From Ensifer sp. Root278 (GTDB lineage: Bacteria; Pseudomonadota; Alphaproteobacteria; Rhizobiales; Rhizobiaceae): 64,000 nucleotides of DNA. The DNA is taken from positions 88,842-152,841 of the forward strand of contig NZ_LMJJ01000044.1 of NCBI RefSeq assembly GCF_001429285.1, written 5' to 3'. The position numbers and the translations under genes are program-made. The notes below the pieces were generated by a model. That model worked only from the letters and a program-made list of their open reading frames with translations. It searched no databases and was not told the DNA's origin. Shown here piece after piece: positions 1-9,274 of the stretch (the stretch's first letter is position 1; every line of letters begins with the position of its first letter).

Positions 1-21
1 ATGGTAACCGCCAAAGGCTAA
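1..21 (+). CDS. possible 3' end of an upstream gene
   Basis: The first 21 bases read in frame 1 to a TAA stop that ends 16 bases before pdhA. This could be the tail of the gene that precedes pdhA. In rhizobia a small FtsB/DivIC-like septum protein often sits here, but seven codons cannot identify it and the call rests on position alone. Confidence 0.25.
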   Translation: MVTAKG

Positions 22-37
22 CCATTGGGAGGAATGA

Positions 38-1084
38 ATGGCTCCGCGAAAAACCGCGTCCGTCTCCAGCCGTAAGGCCGCCGCAAAGCCGGCCAAGAAG
101 GACTTCAACGGCGGCACCATCGCCGATTTCACCAAAGAAGATGACCTGAAGGCTTACCGCGAAATGCTGCTCATCCGGCGTTTCGAGGAAAAGGCCGGCC
201 AGCTCTATGGCATGGGTTTCATCGGCGGCTTCTGTCACCTCTACATCGGCCAGGAGGCTGTTGTCGTCGGCATGCAGATGGCACTGAAAGACGGTGATCA
301 GGTCATCACCGCCTATCGTGACCATGGCCACATGCTGGCCTGCGGCATGAGCGCTCGTGGCGTCATGGCCGAACTTACCGGTCGTCGCAGCGGTCTTTCC
401 AAGGGGAAGGGCGGCTCGATGCACATGTTCTCCAAGGAAAAGCACTTCTACGGCGGTCACGGCATCGTCGGCGCCCAGGTGTCGCTCGGTACAGGCCTTG
501 CATTCGCAAACCGCTATCGCGGCAACGACAATGTCAGCGTCGCCTATTTCGGTGACGGCGCTGCCAACCAGGGTCAGGTCTACGAAAGCTTCAACATGGC
601 GCAGCTGTGGAAGCTGCCGGTGATCTACGTGATCGAGAACAACCGCTACGCCATGGGTACGGCAGTATCGCGTGCCTCGGCCCAGACCGACTTTTCGCAG
701 CGCGGCGTTTCCTTCAACATTCCGGGCTTCCAGGTCGACGGCATGGACGTTCGCGCCGTCAAGGCGGCCGCCGACGAGGCCGTCGAGTATTGCCGTTCCG
801 GCAAGGGCCCGATCATCCTCGAAATGCAGACCTACCGTTATCGTGGTCACTCCATGTCCGACCCGGCGAAATACCGCTCGAAGGACGAAGTGCAGAAGAT
901 GCGGTCGGAACACGACCCGATTGAGCAGGTGAAAGCCCGTCTGACCGAAAAGGGCTGGGCGAGCGAAGACGAGCTGAAGCAGATCGACAAGGATGTCCGC
1001 GATATCGTTGCTGACAGCGCCGATTTCGCCCAGGCCGATCCGGAGCCGGATGCATCCGAGCTCTACACCGACATCCTGCTTTGA
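38..1084 (+). CDS. pdhA: pyruvate dehydrogenase E1 component, alpha subunit
   Basis: E1-alpha (348 aa) pairs with the product of the next gene to form the thiamine-diphosphate-dependent decarboxylase that feeds acetyl groups to E2 in the cytoplasmic pyruvate dehydrogenase complex. The thiamine/Mg motif GDGAANQGQ is followed by YVIENN, and the phosphorylation-loop-like segment [11 protein letters not shown] is near residue 270. The first 20-25 residues are rich in Lys, Ala and Ser, a typical flexible alphaproteobacterial N-terminus. The ATG has a GGGAGGA ribosome site a few bases upstream. The length is normal for the heterodimeric E1 type. It is the first gene of pdhA-pdhB-pdhC; the pdhB ATG lies 17 bases past this stop. 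Confidence 0.97.
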   Translation: MAPRKTASVSSRKAAAKPAKKDFNGGTIADFTKEDDLKAYREMLLIRRFEEKAGQLYGMGFIGGFCHLYIGQEAVVVGMQMALKDGDQVITAYRDHGHMLACGMSARGVMAELTGRRSGLSKGKGGSMHMFSKEKHFYGGHGIVGAQVSLGTGLAFANRYRGNDNVSVAYFGDGAANQGQVYESFNMAQLWKLPVIYVIENNRYAMGTAVSRASAQTDFSQRGVSFNIPGFQVDGMDVRAVKAAADEAVEYCRSGKGPIILEMQTYRYRGHSMSDPAKYRSKDEVQKMRSEHDPIEQVKARLTEKGWASEDELKQIDKDVRDIVADSADFAQADPEPDASELYTDILL

Positions 1085-1101
1085 TCCGGGGAGGGACAAA
1101 C

Positions 1102-2472
1102 ATGCCAGTAGAAATTCTTATGCCCGCCCTTTCCCCGACGATGGAGGAAGGCACGCTCTCGAAATGGCTGAAGAACGAGGGGGACAAGGTGTCCTCCGGC
1201 GACGTCATCGCTGAAATCGAGACGGACAAGGCGACGATGGAAGTCGAAGCCGTCGACGAAGGCACGATCGGCAAGCTCTTGATTGCCGCCGGCACCGAGG
1301 GCGTCAAGGTCAACACGCCGATCGCCGTGTTGCTGCAGGACGGCGAAGCGGCAGGCGATATCGCCGCTCCGAAGGCCGAAGCGCCGAAGGCGGCAGCCAC
1401 TGAGGCTCCGGCTGCGTCCGCGCCGGCTCCGGTTGCAGCCCAGCCGAAGGTTGAAGTTGCCGCCGATCCGGCAATCCCGGCCGGCACCGAAATGGTGACG
1501 ATGACCGTTCGCGAAGCGCTTCGCGACGCCATGGCCGAAGAAATGCGCTTGAGCGACGACGTTTTCGTCATGGGCGAAGAAGTCGCCGAGTACCAGGGCG
1601 CCTACAAGATCACCCAAGGCCTGTTGCAGGAATTCGGTTCGCGTCGCGTCATCGACACCCCGATCACCGAGCACGGTTTTGCCGGTGTCGGCGTCGGCGC
1701 TGCCATGACCGGTCTTCGCCCGATCGTCGAGTTCATGACCTTCAACTTCGCCATGCAGGCGATCGACCAGATCATCAACTCCGCCGCCAAGACGCTCTAC
1801 ATGTCCGGTGGCCAGATGGGCGCGCCGATCGTCTTCCGTGGCCCGAGCGGTGCCGCTGCCCGCGTGGCTGCCCAGCACTCGCAGTGCTACGCCGCCTGGT
1901 ACAGCCATATCCCCGGCCTCAAGGTCGTCATGCCCTATACGGCAGCCGACGCCAAGGGTCTGCTGAAGGCCGCGATCCGCGACCCGAACCCGGTCATCTT
2001 CCTCGAAAACGAAATCCTCTACGGTCACTCCTTCGAAGTGCCGAAGCTTGACGATTTCGTGCTGCCGATCGGCAAGGCCCGCATCCACAAGGTCGGCAAG
2101 GACGCAACGATTGTCTCCTTCGGTATCGGCATGACCTATGCGGTCAAGGCGGTTGCCGAACTCGAAGCCCAGGGCATCGACGTCGAACTTATCGACCTGC
2201 GCACCATCCGTCCAATGGACCTGCCGACGGTCATCGAATCGGTCAAGAAGACCGGTCGCCTCGTCACCGTCGAAGAAGGCTACCCGCAGTCGTCCGTCGG
2301 TACCGAGATCGCGACCCGCGTCATGCAGCAGGCCTTCGACTACCTTGACGCCCCGATCCTGACGATCGCCGGCAAGGATGTGCCGATGCCTTACGCCGCG
2401 AACCTCGAGAAGCTCGCGCTTCCGAACGTCGCAGAGGTTGTCGATGCGGTGAAAGCCGTTTGCTACAAATAA
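1102..2472 (+). CDS. pdhB: pyruvate dehydrogenase E1 component, beta subunit with N-terminal lipoyl domain
   Basis: E1-beta (456 aa) with an extra N-terminal biotinyl/lipoyl domain (residues 1-80, lipoyl-lysine K43 in ETDKATM). An Ala/Pro/Lys-rich linker of about 45 residues follows, then the transketolase-like beta domain from about residue 138 to the end. A lipoylated E1-beta is known in alphaproteobacteria, where E1 itself carries a swinging arm. An in-frame TTG at 1081 would add seven residues, but the ATG at 1102 sits behind a clear GGGGAGGG site and begins exactly at the lipoyl fold ([10 protein letters not shown]). A 41-base stretch of the lipoyl coding region is identical to pdhC. Confidence 0.97.
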   Translation: MPVEILMPALSPTMEEGTLSKWLKNEGDKVSSGDVIAEIETDKATMEVEAVDEGTIGKLLIAAGTEGVKVNTPIAVLLQDGEAAGDIAAPKAEAPKAAATEAPAASAPAPVAAQPKVEVAADPAIPAGTEMVTMTVREALRDAMAEEMRLSDDVFVMGEEVAEYQGAYKITQGLLQEFGSRRVIDTPITEHGFAGVGVGAAMTGLRPIVEFMTFNFAMQAIDQIINSAAKTLYMSGGQMGAPIVFRGPSGAAARVAAQHSQCYAAWYSHIPGLKVVMPYTAADAKGLLKAAIRDPNPVIFLENEILYGHSFEVPKLDDFVLPIGKARIHKVGKDATIVSFGIGMTYAVKAVAELEAQGIDVELIDLRTIRPMDLPTVIESVKKTGRLVTVEEGYPQSSVGTEIATRVMQQAFDYLDAPILTIAGKDVPMPYAANLEKLALPNVAEVVDAVKAVCYK

Positions 2473-2487
2473 GGGGAGGGTTCTTCG

Positions 2488-3822
2488 ATGCCTATCAACA
2501 TCACAATGCCGGCCCTCTCTCCGACGATGGAAGAAGGCAATCTGGCCAAGTGGCTGGTCAAGGAAGGCGACAAGGTCAAGTCCGGTGACGTGATTGCCGA
2601 GATCGAGACCGACAAGGCGACGATGGAAGTCGAAGCCGTCGACGAAGGCACCGTCGCCAAGATCGTCGTTCCCGCCGGCACCGATGGCGTCAAGGTCAAT
2701 GCGCTGATCGCCGTCCTCGCCGCCGATGGCGAGGATGTTGCTGCCGCCGCCAAGGGTGGCAACGGCGCAGCCGCACCGGCTCCCGCGGCCAAGGCGGAAG
2801 CACCGGTAGCGCCGAGCGCACCGGCTGCGGCTCCTGCCGCTGCTCCGGCTCCGGTTGCAGCCCAGCCGGCGAAGTCCGAAGGCGCTCGCGTCTTCTCCTC
2901 GCCGCTCGCCCGTCGCCTGGCCAAGGACGCCGGCATCGACCTGTCGGCAATCGCCGGCACCGGCCCGCATGGCCGCGTCGTCAAGAAGGACGTTGAGACC
3001 GCCGTTGCCGGTGGCACGGCGAAGCCCGCAGCCGCACCGGCCGCCGGCGTCGCTGCTCCCGCGGCCGCACCGCTTGCCAAGGGCCCGTCGGACGACGCCG
3101 TTCTCAAGCTGTTCGAGCCGGGCTCCTACGAGCTCGTGCCGCATGACGGCATGCGCAAGACGATCGCCAAGCGCCTCGTCGAATCCAAGCAGACGATCCC
3201 GCACTTCTACGTGTCGATCGACTGCGAACTCGACGCGCTGCTGGCGCTACGCGCCCAGCTCAACGCCGCTGCTCCGGAGCAAGGTGGCAAGCCGGTCTAC
3301 AAGCTCTCCGTCAACGACATGGTCATCAAGGCCCTGGCGCTGGCGCTGCGCGACGTTCCGAATGCGAACGTCTCCTGGACCGAAAGCAACATGGTCAAGC
3401 ACAAGCACGCCGATGTCGGCGTTGCCGTGTCGATCCCGGGCGGCCTGATCACCCCGATCATTCGCCAGGCGGAGCTGAAGAGCCTGTCGGCCATCTCCAA
3501 CGAGATGAAGGACCTCGGCCAGCGCGCCAAGGACCGCAAGCTGAAGCCCGAAGAGTATCAGGGCGGCACCACGGCGGTCTCCAACATGGGCATGATGGGC
3601 GTCAAGAACTTCGCCGCCGTCGTCAACCCGCCGCACGCCACGATCCTTGCGGTCGGTGCAGGCGAGGAGCGCGTCGTCGTCAAGAACAAGCAGATGGTCA
3701 TCGCCAATGTCATGACCGTCACGCTCTCGACCGACCATCGCTGCGTCGACGGTGCGCTCGGCGCCGAACTGCTCGGAGCCTTCAGGCGCTACATCGAAAA
3801 CCCGATGGGCATGCTGGTCTGA
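2488..3822 (+). CDS. pdhC: pyruvate dehydrogenase E2, dihydrolipoamide acetyltransferase
   Basis: E2 core of the complex (444 aa) transfers acetyl from lipoamide to CoA. Domains in order: one lipoyl domain (1-80, K43), an Ala/Pro linker, a peripheral-subunit-binding domain (about 138-172, [11 protein letters not shown] through [10 protein letters not shown]) that docks E1/E3, a second Ala-rich linker, and the catalytic domain (about 215-444) with the active-site motif DHRCVDG near the C-terminus. The ATG follows a strong AGGGGAGGG site, 15 bases after pdhB. A hairpin directly after the stop probably ends the pdhABC transcript. Some rhizobial annotations call this gene pdhB. Confidence 0.97.
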   Translation: MPINITMPALSPTMEEGNLAKWLVKEGDKVKSGDVIAEIETDKATMEVEAVDEGTVAKIVVPAGTDGVKVNALIAVLAADGEDVAAAAKGGNGAAAPAPAAKAEAPVAPSAPAAAPAAAPAPVAAQPAKSEGARVFSSPLARRLAKDAGIDLSAIAGTGPHGRVVKKDVETAVAGGTAKPAAAPAAGVAAPAAAPLAKGPSDDAVLKLFEPGSYELVPHDGMRKTIAKRLVESKQTIPHFYVSIDCELDALLALRAQLNAAAPEQGGKPVYKLSVNDMVIKALALALRDVPNANVSWTESNMVKHKHADVGVAVSIPGGLITPIIRQAELKSLSAISNEMKDLGQRAKDRKLKPEEYQGGTTAVSNMGMMGVKNFAAVVNPPHATILAVGAGEERVVVKNKQMVIANVMTVTLSTDHRCVDGALGAELLGAFRRYIENPMGMLV

Positions 3823-3831
3823 GTTGGATAG

Positions 3832-3853
3832 GGACCGGCCTTCGGGCCGGTCC
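3832..3853 (+). terminator. hairpin after pdhC
   Basis: A perfect 9-bp stem (GGACCGGCC / GGCCGGTCC) closes a TTCG tetraloop. It starts ten bases after the pdhC stop. The T-tract after it is weak (GTTCCATTT), so partial read-through into the next genes is possible. Confidence 0.7.
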
Positions 3854-3888
3854 GTTCCATTTCGCGCAGTCGAAGGCGGGCCCGGACG

Positions 3889-4530
3889 ATGAAAACAGTT
3901 CTCTGCTATGGCGACAGTCTGACCTGGGGCTACGATGCCGCGGATGGCGGTCGTCATGCGTTTGCCGATCGCTGGCCGAGCGTCTTGCAGAAGGCGCTAG
4001 GTTCGGACGTTCAGGTCATCGCCGAGGGACTGAACGGTCGCACGACCGCCTATGACGATCATCTCGCCGATTGCGACCGCAACGGCGCAAAGGTGCTGCC
4101 GACGGTGCTGCACAGCCATGCGCCGCTCGATCTGATCATTCTTCTTCTCGGCGCCAACGATATGAAGCCGGTGATCCACGGAACCGCTTTCGGCGCGGTG
4201 AAGGGCATCCAGCGTCTCGTCACGCTCGTGCGCCGGCATGACTGGCCGGTCGAAGACGAGGGTGGGCCAGAAATCCTGATCGTCTCGCCGCCGATGCTCT
4301 GCGAAACGGCCAATGCCGCCTTCGGCGCGATGTACGCCGGCGGTGTCGAGCAGTCGGCGATGCTGGCACCGCTCTATCGCGATCTCGCCGACGAACTCGA
4401 TTGCGGCTTCTTCGATGCCGGATCGGTCGCTCAGACCACGCCGCTCGATGGTGTGCATCTCGATGCCGAGAATACGCGTGCGATCGGCCGGGGTCTCGAA
4501 CCGGTCGTGCGGATGATGCTTGGGGTCTAG
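3889..4530 (+). CDS. SGNH/GDSL-family hydrolase (arylesterase-like)
   Basis: A 213-residue SGNH hydrolase. Block I, with the nucleophilic Ser, is YGDSLTWGYD at the N-terminus. The oxyanion block is LLGANDMK, and the catalytic Asp/His block is DGVHLDAEN near the C-terminus. There is no signal peptide, so it is probably cytoplasmic. Members of this family act as aryl esterases or lipases on small acyl esters; the physiological substrate cannot be read from sequence. It lies between pdhC and lpdA and is followed two bases later by a GNAT gene, so the two are probably co-transcribed. The ribosome site is weak. Confidence 0.85.
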   Translation: MKTVLCYGDSLTWGYDAADGGRHAFADRWPSVLQKALGSDVQVIAEGLNGRTTAYDDHLADCDRNGAKVLPTVLHSHAPLDLIILLLGANDMKPVIHGTAFGAVKGIQRLVTLVRRHDWPVEDEGGPEILIVSPPMLCETANAAFGAMYAGGVEQSAMLAPLYRDLADELDCGFFDAGSVAQTTPLDGVHLDAENTRAIGRGLEPVVRMMLGV

Positions 4531-4532
4531 GG

Positions 4533-5114
4533 ATGGTGGGGGGCGTCACCATTCGTCCGGCGGAAAAGCGCGAGGCGGCCGAGCTCGCCATCCTCGTCGA
4601 TATCGCCGCGCATGGCTTTGCCTCCTGGCTCTGGTACGGCGCCGTTCTTCATGGGGTGACGGATACGGCCTTCGAGCGTGGCCGCAACAAGCTGCGCGAA
4701 GAGCCCGGGCCTGGAAACTGGCGCGACGCTCTCGTTGCTGACGTTGATGATGAGGTTGCCGGCCTGACGGTCGGTTATTCGATCGGTCCGGAAGTGCTGG
4801 AGATCGTTCCCAAGCATCCGGTTCTGGAACCCTTGCTGGCACTGCAGAGGCAGATCGTCGGTCACTGGTTCATCGAGAGCCTCGGCGTCTATCGCCATCA
4901 GCGCCGCCGCGGAATCGGCAGCGCGCTCCTGGCAAAGGAATTCGAACGCGCCGGATCGGCGCCGGTGAGCCTGATCACCGAAAGCCACAACGACAGGGCC
5001 CAGGCATTATACAGAGCAAACGGTTTCGGCGAGGCAGCGCGCGCCGGGGCGGTTCCGCTCTTTGAGGAAAGCAAGAAACACGACTGGGTGCTGTTCACCC
5101 GCAAGGTCGCTTGA
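4533..5114 (+). CDS. GNAT-family N-acetyltransferase
   Basis: A 193-residue GNAT protein that would transfer acetyl from acetyl-CoA to an unknown amine. Motif A (acetyl-CoA pyrophosphate binding) is seen as VYRHQRRRGIGSALL around residue 125-135, followed by an ESHNDRAQALYRANGF segment typical of motif B. The frame stays open far upstream inside the SGNH gene, but similarity to GNAT begins at VTIRPAEKREA, so the ATG at 4533 is chosen; a GTG at 4536 is an alternative. It sits 18 bases before lpdA. The substrate is unknown. Confidence 0.82.
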   Translation: MVGGVTIRPAEKREAAELAILVDIAAHGFASWLWYGAVLHGVTDTAFERGRNKLREEPGPGNWRDALVADVDDEVAGLTVGYSIGPEVLEIVPKHPVLEPLLALQRQIVGHWFIESLGVYRHQRRRGIGSALLAKEFERAGSAPVSLITESHNDRAQALYRANGFGEAARAGAVPLFEESKKHDWVLFTRKVA

Positions 5115-5132
5115 GACAAAGGCAGGAAACAT

Positions 5133-6578
5133 ATGGCTGAGAATTACGACGTCATCGTCATCGGTTCGGGTCCAGGGGGCTATATCGCCGCCATCCGTGC
5201 GGCGCAGTTGGGTCTCAAGACCGCGGTCGTCGAGCGCGAGCATCTGGCCGGCATCTGCTCCAACTGGGGCTGCATCCCGACCAAGGCGCTGCTGCGCTCC
5301 GCCGAAGTGCTGCACTACGCCCAGCATCCGGGTGCCTATGGCGTCAAGATCGAAGGCACGGTAACGCCGGACCTGAAGGCGATCGTCGCACGCTCGCGCG
5401 GCATTGCCGAACGCATGAACGGCGGCGTCGGCTTCCTGATGAAGAAAAACAAGGTCGACGTGATCTGGGGCGAGGCGAAGCTGACGAAGCCCGGCGAGAT
5501 CGTCGTCGGTAAATCGACGAAGCCGGTCGTCCAGCCGCAGGCGCCGCTGCCGAAGAACACCAAGGGCGAGGGCACCTACACCGCCAAGCACATCATCATC
5601 GCGACCGGCGCCCGGCCGCGCGCGCTTCCGGGCATCGAGCCCGATGGCAAGCTGATCTGGACCTATTTCGAGGCGATGAAGCCTGAGGAAATGCCGAAGT
5701 CGCTGCTGGTCATGGGCTCGGGCGCGATCGGCATCGAGTTCGCCTCGTTCTACCGCACCATGGGCGTTGACGTAACGGTTGTCGAAGTTATGTCGACCGT
5801 GATGCCGGTCGAGGACGCCGAAATATCCGGCGTTGCCAAGAAGCAGTTCGAAAAGCAGGGCATGAAGATCCATCTCGAAGCCAAGGTGACGAAGGTCGAG
5901 AAGGGCGCGAACTCGATCACAGCCCATGTGGAGATGAAGGACGGCAAGGTCGAAAAGATCACCGCGGACCGGATGATCTCCGCCGTCGGCGTGCAGGCCA
6001 ATGTCGAAAATATCGGTCTTGAGGCCCTCGGCGTGAAGACCGATCGCGGCTTCATCGCCATCGATGGTTACGGCAAGACCAACGTGCCGGGCATCTACGC
6101 CATCGGTGACGTCGCCGGCCCGCCGATGCTCGCCCACAAGGCCGAGCACGAGGCCGTGATCTGCGTCGAAAAGATCGCCGGCCTGCCGAATGTGCACCCG
6201 ATGGACAAGCTGAAGATCCCGGGCTGCACCTATTGCCATCCGCAGGTCGCCTCCGTCGGCCTCACCGAAGCCAAGGCCAAGGAATTGGGCCGCGAGATCC
6301 GCGTCGGCCGCTTCCCCTTCGTTGCCAACGGCAAGGCAATCGCGCTCGGCGAGGACCAGGGTCTCGTCAAGACCATCTTCGATAAGAAGACCGGTGAGCT
6401 GCTCGGCGCCCATATGGTCGGGGCCGAAGTCACCGAGCTCATCCAGGGCTTCGTCGTCGCGATGAACCTCGAGACGACAGAAGAAGACCTGATGCACACG
6501 ATCTTCCCGCATCCGACGATTTCGGAGACGATCAAGGAAAGCGTGCTCGACGCCTACGGCCGCGCGCTCAACGCCTAG
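5133..6578 (+). CDS. lpdA: dihydrolipoamide dehydrogenase (E3) of the pyruvate dehydrogenase complex
   Basis: A 481-residue class I pyridine nucleotide-disulfide oxidoreductase that reoxidises dihydrolipoamide with NAD+. The FAD-binding GSGPGG is at residues 11-16, the redox-active disulfide is C42/C47 (ICSNWGCIP), the NAD-binding GSGAIGIE is near 193-200, and the catalytic HPT.SE motif is near the C-terminus. A short Lys/Pro-rich insertion at about 128-150 (GKSTKPVVQPQ onward) separates strands before the IIIATGARPR segment. The position downstream of pdhABC marks it as the PDH-dedicated E3 rather than the 2-oxoglutarate or branched-chain one. Confidence 0.95.
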   Translation: MAENYDVIVIGSGPGGYIAAIRAAQLGLKTAVVEREHLAGICSNWGCIPTKALLRSAEVLHYAQHPGAYGVKIEGTVTPDLKAIVARSRGIAERMNGGVGFLMKKNKVDVIWGEAKLTKPGEIVVGKSTKPVVQPQAPLPKNTKGEGTYTAKHIIIATGARPRALPGIEPDGKLIWTYFEAMKPEEMPKSLLVMGSGAIGIEFASFYRTMGVDVTVVEVMSTVMPVEDAEISGVAKKQFEKQGMKIHLEAKVTKVEKGANSITAHVEMKDGKVEKITADRMISAVGVQANVENIGLEALGVKTDRGFIAIDGYGKTNVPGIYAIGDVAGPPMLAHKAEHEAVICVEKIAGLPNVHPMDKLKIPGCTYCHPQVASVGLTEAKAKELGREIRVGRFPFVANGKAIALGEDQGLVKTIFDKKTGELLGAHMVGAEVTELIQGFVVAMNLETTEEDLMHTIFPHPTISETIKESVLDAYGRALNA

Positions 6579-6582
6579 AGCC

Positions 6583-6684
6583 CCGTATAATTCCTTAGAT
6601 CGACATCGATTTAAGGACAAAATTATACGGCATTCAAAGGGTTACAGCGACCTTTGCGCGTCCTTCGAGACGCGCGGCGCTGTA
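6583..6684. repeat. composite palindromic intergenic repeat (RIME-like, two modules)
   Basis: Two adjoining palindromic modules fill the space after lpdA. Module 1 (6583-6630) pairs CCGTATAATT with AATTATACGG around an inner ATCGA-CA-TCGAT. Module 2 (6643-6684) pairs TACAGCG with CGCTGTA around an inner GCGCGTC/GACGCGC stem with a six-base loop. A diverged copy of module 2 lies at 11046-11088. Dispersed elements of this kind are known from rhizobia (RIME). The first palindrome could also act as a transcript 3' end for lpdA. Confidence 0.75.
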
Positions 6685-6752
6685 TCCTCGCCGGAACTTT
6701 TGATAGGCTTCGGCATTGAGAATGGCCTCGTTTTCAATGCACGGAGATCAAA

Positions 6753-7004
6753 ATGAGCGTGAACGGCGTCGGCATTCTGGCTGCGATCATCATCGGCGGT
6801 TTGGCCGGGTGGCTCGCGGAGAGGTTCATGAGCAGCGAGATGGGTCTGTTCATGAACATACTGCTCGGCATCATCGGCGCGGTGGTGCTGAATTTCATCC
6901 TGGCGGCCTTCGGCATGGCTTTTGCCGGCTGGGTCGCCTATCTGGTCATCGGCTTTATCGGCGCCTGCCTGCTGATTGCCGTTGGTCGCGCCGTCAAACG
7001 ATAG
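6753..7004 (+). CDS. GlsB/YeaQ/YmgE-family stress-response membrane protein
   Basis: An 83-residue, very hydrophobic, Gly-rich protein with three predicted membrane helices (about 5-20, 30-52 and 56-77), the hallmark of the transglycosylase-associated (GlsB/YeaQ) family. It is an inner-membrane protein of unknown biochemical role that is usually induced by general stress. The ATG follows GGAGATCAAA. It is a single gene between a repeat element and the lipA promoter. Confidence 0.85.
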   Translation: MSVNGVGILAAIIIGGLAGWLAERFMSSEMGLFMNILLGIIGAVVLNFILAAFGMAFAGWVAYLVIGFIGACLLIAVGRAVKR

Positions 7005-7041
7005 CCTGCCGGGCCATTTGCGCTTCCGTCGGGCGAGACGG

Positions 7042-7070
7042 CCTGACATTTCCCGTCGGGCCGTCTATAT
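7042..7070 (+). promoter_or_regulatory. predicted housekeeping promoter of lipA
   Basis: CCTGAC (7042-7047), 17 bases, then CTATAT (7065-7070). This differs by one base from the CTTGAC-N17-CTATAT consensus known for Sinorhizobium housekeeping promoters. The predicted start is near 7077, about 50 bases before the lipA ATG. Confidence 0.6.
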
Positions 7071-7126
7071 AGAGCGAAAATGGGTCATCCGGCCTGATGC
7101 CGGCCCGCCGCGACGAGGAAGACAGT

Positions 7127-8095
7127 ATGGTAACGGTATTCGATGCCGTCTCTGACCGGGCGCAACGCGTCCGCCACCCGGAAAAGGCCCACAAGCCCGA
7201 CACCGAAGTGATGCGCAAGCCGGAGTGGATCCGCGTCAAGGCGCCGATGTCCAAGGGATATCAGGAGACGCGTTCGATCGTGAAGAGCAACAAGCTCGTC
7301 ACTGTTTGCGAAGAAGCGGGCTGCCCGAACATCGGCGAATGCTGGGACAAGAAGCACGCCACCTTCATGATCATGGGCGAGATCTGTACCCGCGCATGCG
7401 CCTTCTGCAATGTCGCGACCGGCAAACCAAATGCGCTCGATCTCGAAGAGCCGGCGAACATTGCCAAGGCCGTCAAGCAGATGGGCCTCAGCCACGTCGT
7501 CATCACCTCCGTCGACCGAGACGACCTGGAAGATGGCGGCGCCGAGCACTTCGAGAAGGTGATCTGGGCGATCCGCGAAGCGTCACCGGCGACGACCATC
7601 GAAATCCTGACGCCGGACTTCCTGAAGAAGCCGGGTGCACTGGAGCGCGTCGTCGCTGCCAAGCCTGACGTCTTCAACCACAATATGGAAACCGTACCGG
7701 GCAACTATCTGACGGTCCGTCCGGGTGCGCGCTACTTCCACTCCGTCCGCCTGTTGCAGCGCGTGAAGGAGCTGGATCCGACGATGTTCACCAAGTCCGG
7801 CATCATGGTCGGCCTCGGCGAAGAGCGCAACGAAGTGCTGCAGCTGATGGACGACCTGCGCACCGCGGATGTCGACTTCCTGACGATCGGCCAGTACCTG
7901 CAGCCGACGCGCAAGCACCACAAGGTCGAGAAGTTCGTGACCCCCGAGGAGTTCAAGTCCTACGAGACCGTCGCCTACACCAAGGGCTTCCTCATGGTCT
8001 CCTCGAGCCCGCTGACGCGCTCGTCGCACCATGCCGGCGACGACTTCGCCCGCCTCAGGGCAGCGCGTGAGAAGAAGCTGCAGGCTGCCGAGTAA
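7127..8095 (+). CDS. lipA: lipoyl synthase
   Basis: A 322-residue radical-SAM enzyme that inserts two sulfurs into the octanoyl chain on lipoyl domains, so it directly serves the PDH proteins encoded just upstream. The auxiliary cluster motif [12 protein letters not shown] and the radical-SAM cluster motif CTRACAFC are both complete, and the C-terminal RSSHHAGD contains the conserved Ser that ligates the auxiliary cluster. An in-frame upstream start at 7097 exists; ATG 7127 is preferred because GAGGAAG lies at the right distance and the family length is about 320. A strong terminator follows. Confidence 0.97.
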   Translation: MVTVFDAVSDRAQRVRHPEKAHKPDTEVMRKPEWIRVKAPMSKGYQETRSIVKSNKLVTVCEEAGCPNIGECWDKKHATFMIMGEICTRACAFCNVATGKPNALDLEEPANIAKAVKQMGLSHVVITSVDRDDLEDGGAEHFEKVIWAIREASPATTIEILTPDFLKKPGALERVVAAKPDVFNHNMETVPGNYLTVRPGARYFHSVRLLQRVKELDPTMFTKSGIMVGLGEERNEVLQLMDDLRTADVDFLTIGQYLQPTRKHHKVEKFVTPEEFKSYETVAYTKGFLMVSSSPLTRSSHHAGDDFARLRAAREKKLQAAE

Positions 8096-8125
8096 GACGG
8101 AAACAGGTTCTCAAAAAACGATCGG

Positions 8126-8150
8126 CTCCGGCGCTTGCGCCGGAGTTTTT
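8126..8150 (+). terminator. rho-independent terminator of lipA
   Basis: CTCCGGCGC pairs with GCGCCGGAG across a very small loop, followed by a run of five T. It starts about 30 bases after the lipA stop. Confidence 0.85.
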
Positions 8151-8248
8151 GTTTTGGGGAGGGCGTCGGAGCGACATCGGGCTGCGCGCGCAAAGCTTGC
8201 ATCCTCCCGTTCAATCACCTAACGGCTGTCTCTGGAGGACGCGAGCCG

Positions 8249-8815
8249 ATGCCGCGATACGTGAGCAACTGGGACGAGGCGGTGTCGCATCTCGAAAGCG
8301 CGCAACGCATTCTGGTAATAGGCTGTTCCGGCAGCGGCAAGAGCACGCTTTCCCGGCAACTGTCCGAGCAGTTCGGTTTGCCGCATCTGGCGATGGATCG
8401 GGAATTCTTCTGGTTGCCGGGGTGGAAGCTGCGGCCGAGGCAGGAAATGCTTGCCCTGATCTCGAAGGCTGCGGCTGGCGAACGCTGGATCATGGATGGT
8501 ACCAGTCCGAAGACGCTGCCGCTCCGCTTGCCACGCACACACGTGGTGATCTGGATGCGGCCGCCGCGCTGGGTTTCGCTGCGCGGTGTGCTCTGGCGCT
8601 GGTTCGCCCATTGGAAAAAGACCCGCCCGGATATGGCCGATGATTGTCCGGAGAAGGTCGATCTCGATTTCCTTCGCTACATCTGGAACTTCGAGCGCAG
8701 GGATGCGGTTGAGATCGAGGCGCAGCTGGCCGGCCATGCCAACCTGCCGGTTCTCGTGTTGAAATCGCACGCGGAAACGGCGTTACTACTTGCGAAGATA
8801 AGGCGGGGCGACTAG
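8249..8815 (+). CDS. P-loop NTPase, adenylate-kinase-like
   Basis: A 188-residue protein with a Walker A motif GCSGSGKST near residue 26-34 and an adenylate/shikimate-kinase-like plan: a MDREFFWLPGWKLR substrate segment, a MDGTSPKTLPLRL segment, and VIWMRPPRW before an Arg-rich lid. Similar proteins are annotated as DNA topology modulation (FlaR-like) or AAA-family ATPases, with no proven substrate. The ATG at 8249 follows GGAGG; the frame is open upstream, but the conserved part starts here. It ends nine bases before the RatA gene, so the two are likely co-transcribed. Confidence 0.75.
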   Translation: MPRYVSNWDEAVSHLESAQRILVIGCSGSGKSTLSRQLSEQFGLPHLAMDREFFWLPGWKLRPRQEMLALISKAAAGERWIMDGTSPKTLPLRLPRTHVVIWMRPPRWVSLRGVLWRWFAHWKKTRPDMADDCPEKVDLDFLRYIWNFERRDAVEIEAQLAGHANLPVLVLKSHAETALLLAKIRRGD

Positions 8816-8824
8816 CTCTCGATC

Positions 8825-9274
8825 ATGCCGCATTTCGAAACCAACCATGTCGTCAAGCATACCGCGGACCAGATGTTCGATCTGGTTGCCGATGTCGAGC
8901 ACTATCCCGCATTCCTGCCGCTCTGCGAGGCACTGACGGTGCGCACGCGCAAGGAGCGCGACGGCAAGGTGTTGCTGCTGGCCGACATGACCGTCGGCTA
9001 CAAGGCGATCCGCGAGACTTTCACGACGCAGGTGCTGTTGAACAAGGCCGAGCGCGCGATCGAAGTCAAATACATCGACGGGCCGTTCAAATATCTCGAC
9101 AACCGCTGGCGCTTCGAACCCGCGGGCGAGGGGCAGTCGATCGTGCATTTCTACATCGACTACGAGTTCAAGAGCCGCATTCTCGGCGCGTTGATGGGAT
9201 CGATGTTCGACCGCGCCTTCCGCATGTTCTCCGACGCCTTCGAAAAGCGCGCCGACAGCATCTATACGGCCTGA
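8825..9274 (+). CDS. RatA/COQ10-type polyketide cyclase (START-fold) protein
   Basis: A 149-residue START-like protein of the RatA/COQ10 family. It opens with the typical LVADVEHYPAFLPLCEAL and carries the conserved FKYLDNRWRFEP and YIDYEFKSRILG segments. In mitochondria COQ10 binds ubiquinone and supports respiration; in E. coli RatA was first described as a ribosome-association toxin. An alphaproteobacterial origin favours a quinone/lipid-binding role. Its 3' end overlaps the convergent cinA gene by 13 bases. Confidence 0.85.
   Translation: MPHFETNHVVKHTADQMFDLVADVEHYPAFLPLCEALTVRTRKERDGKVLLLADMTVGYKAIRETFTTQVLLNKAERAIEVKYIDGPFKYLDNRWRFEPAGEGQSIVHFYIDYEFKSRILGALMGSMFDRAFRMFSDAFEKRADSIYTA

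Noticed and set aside
1063-3204. 713-codon open frame on the minus strand across pdhB and pdhC
   Set aside because: It lies wholly antisense to two certain genes. The product is a His/Asp/Arg-rich repeat of the codon bias, with no domain that I recognise. It is a GC-driven shadow.
5007-6620. 537-codon minus-strand frame opposite lpdA
   Set aside because: Antisense shadow of a clear dihydrolipoamide dehydrogenase.
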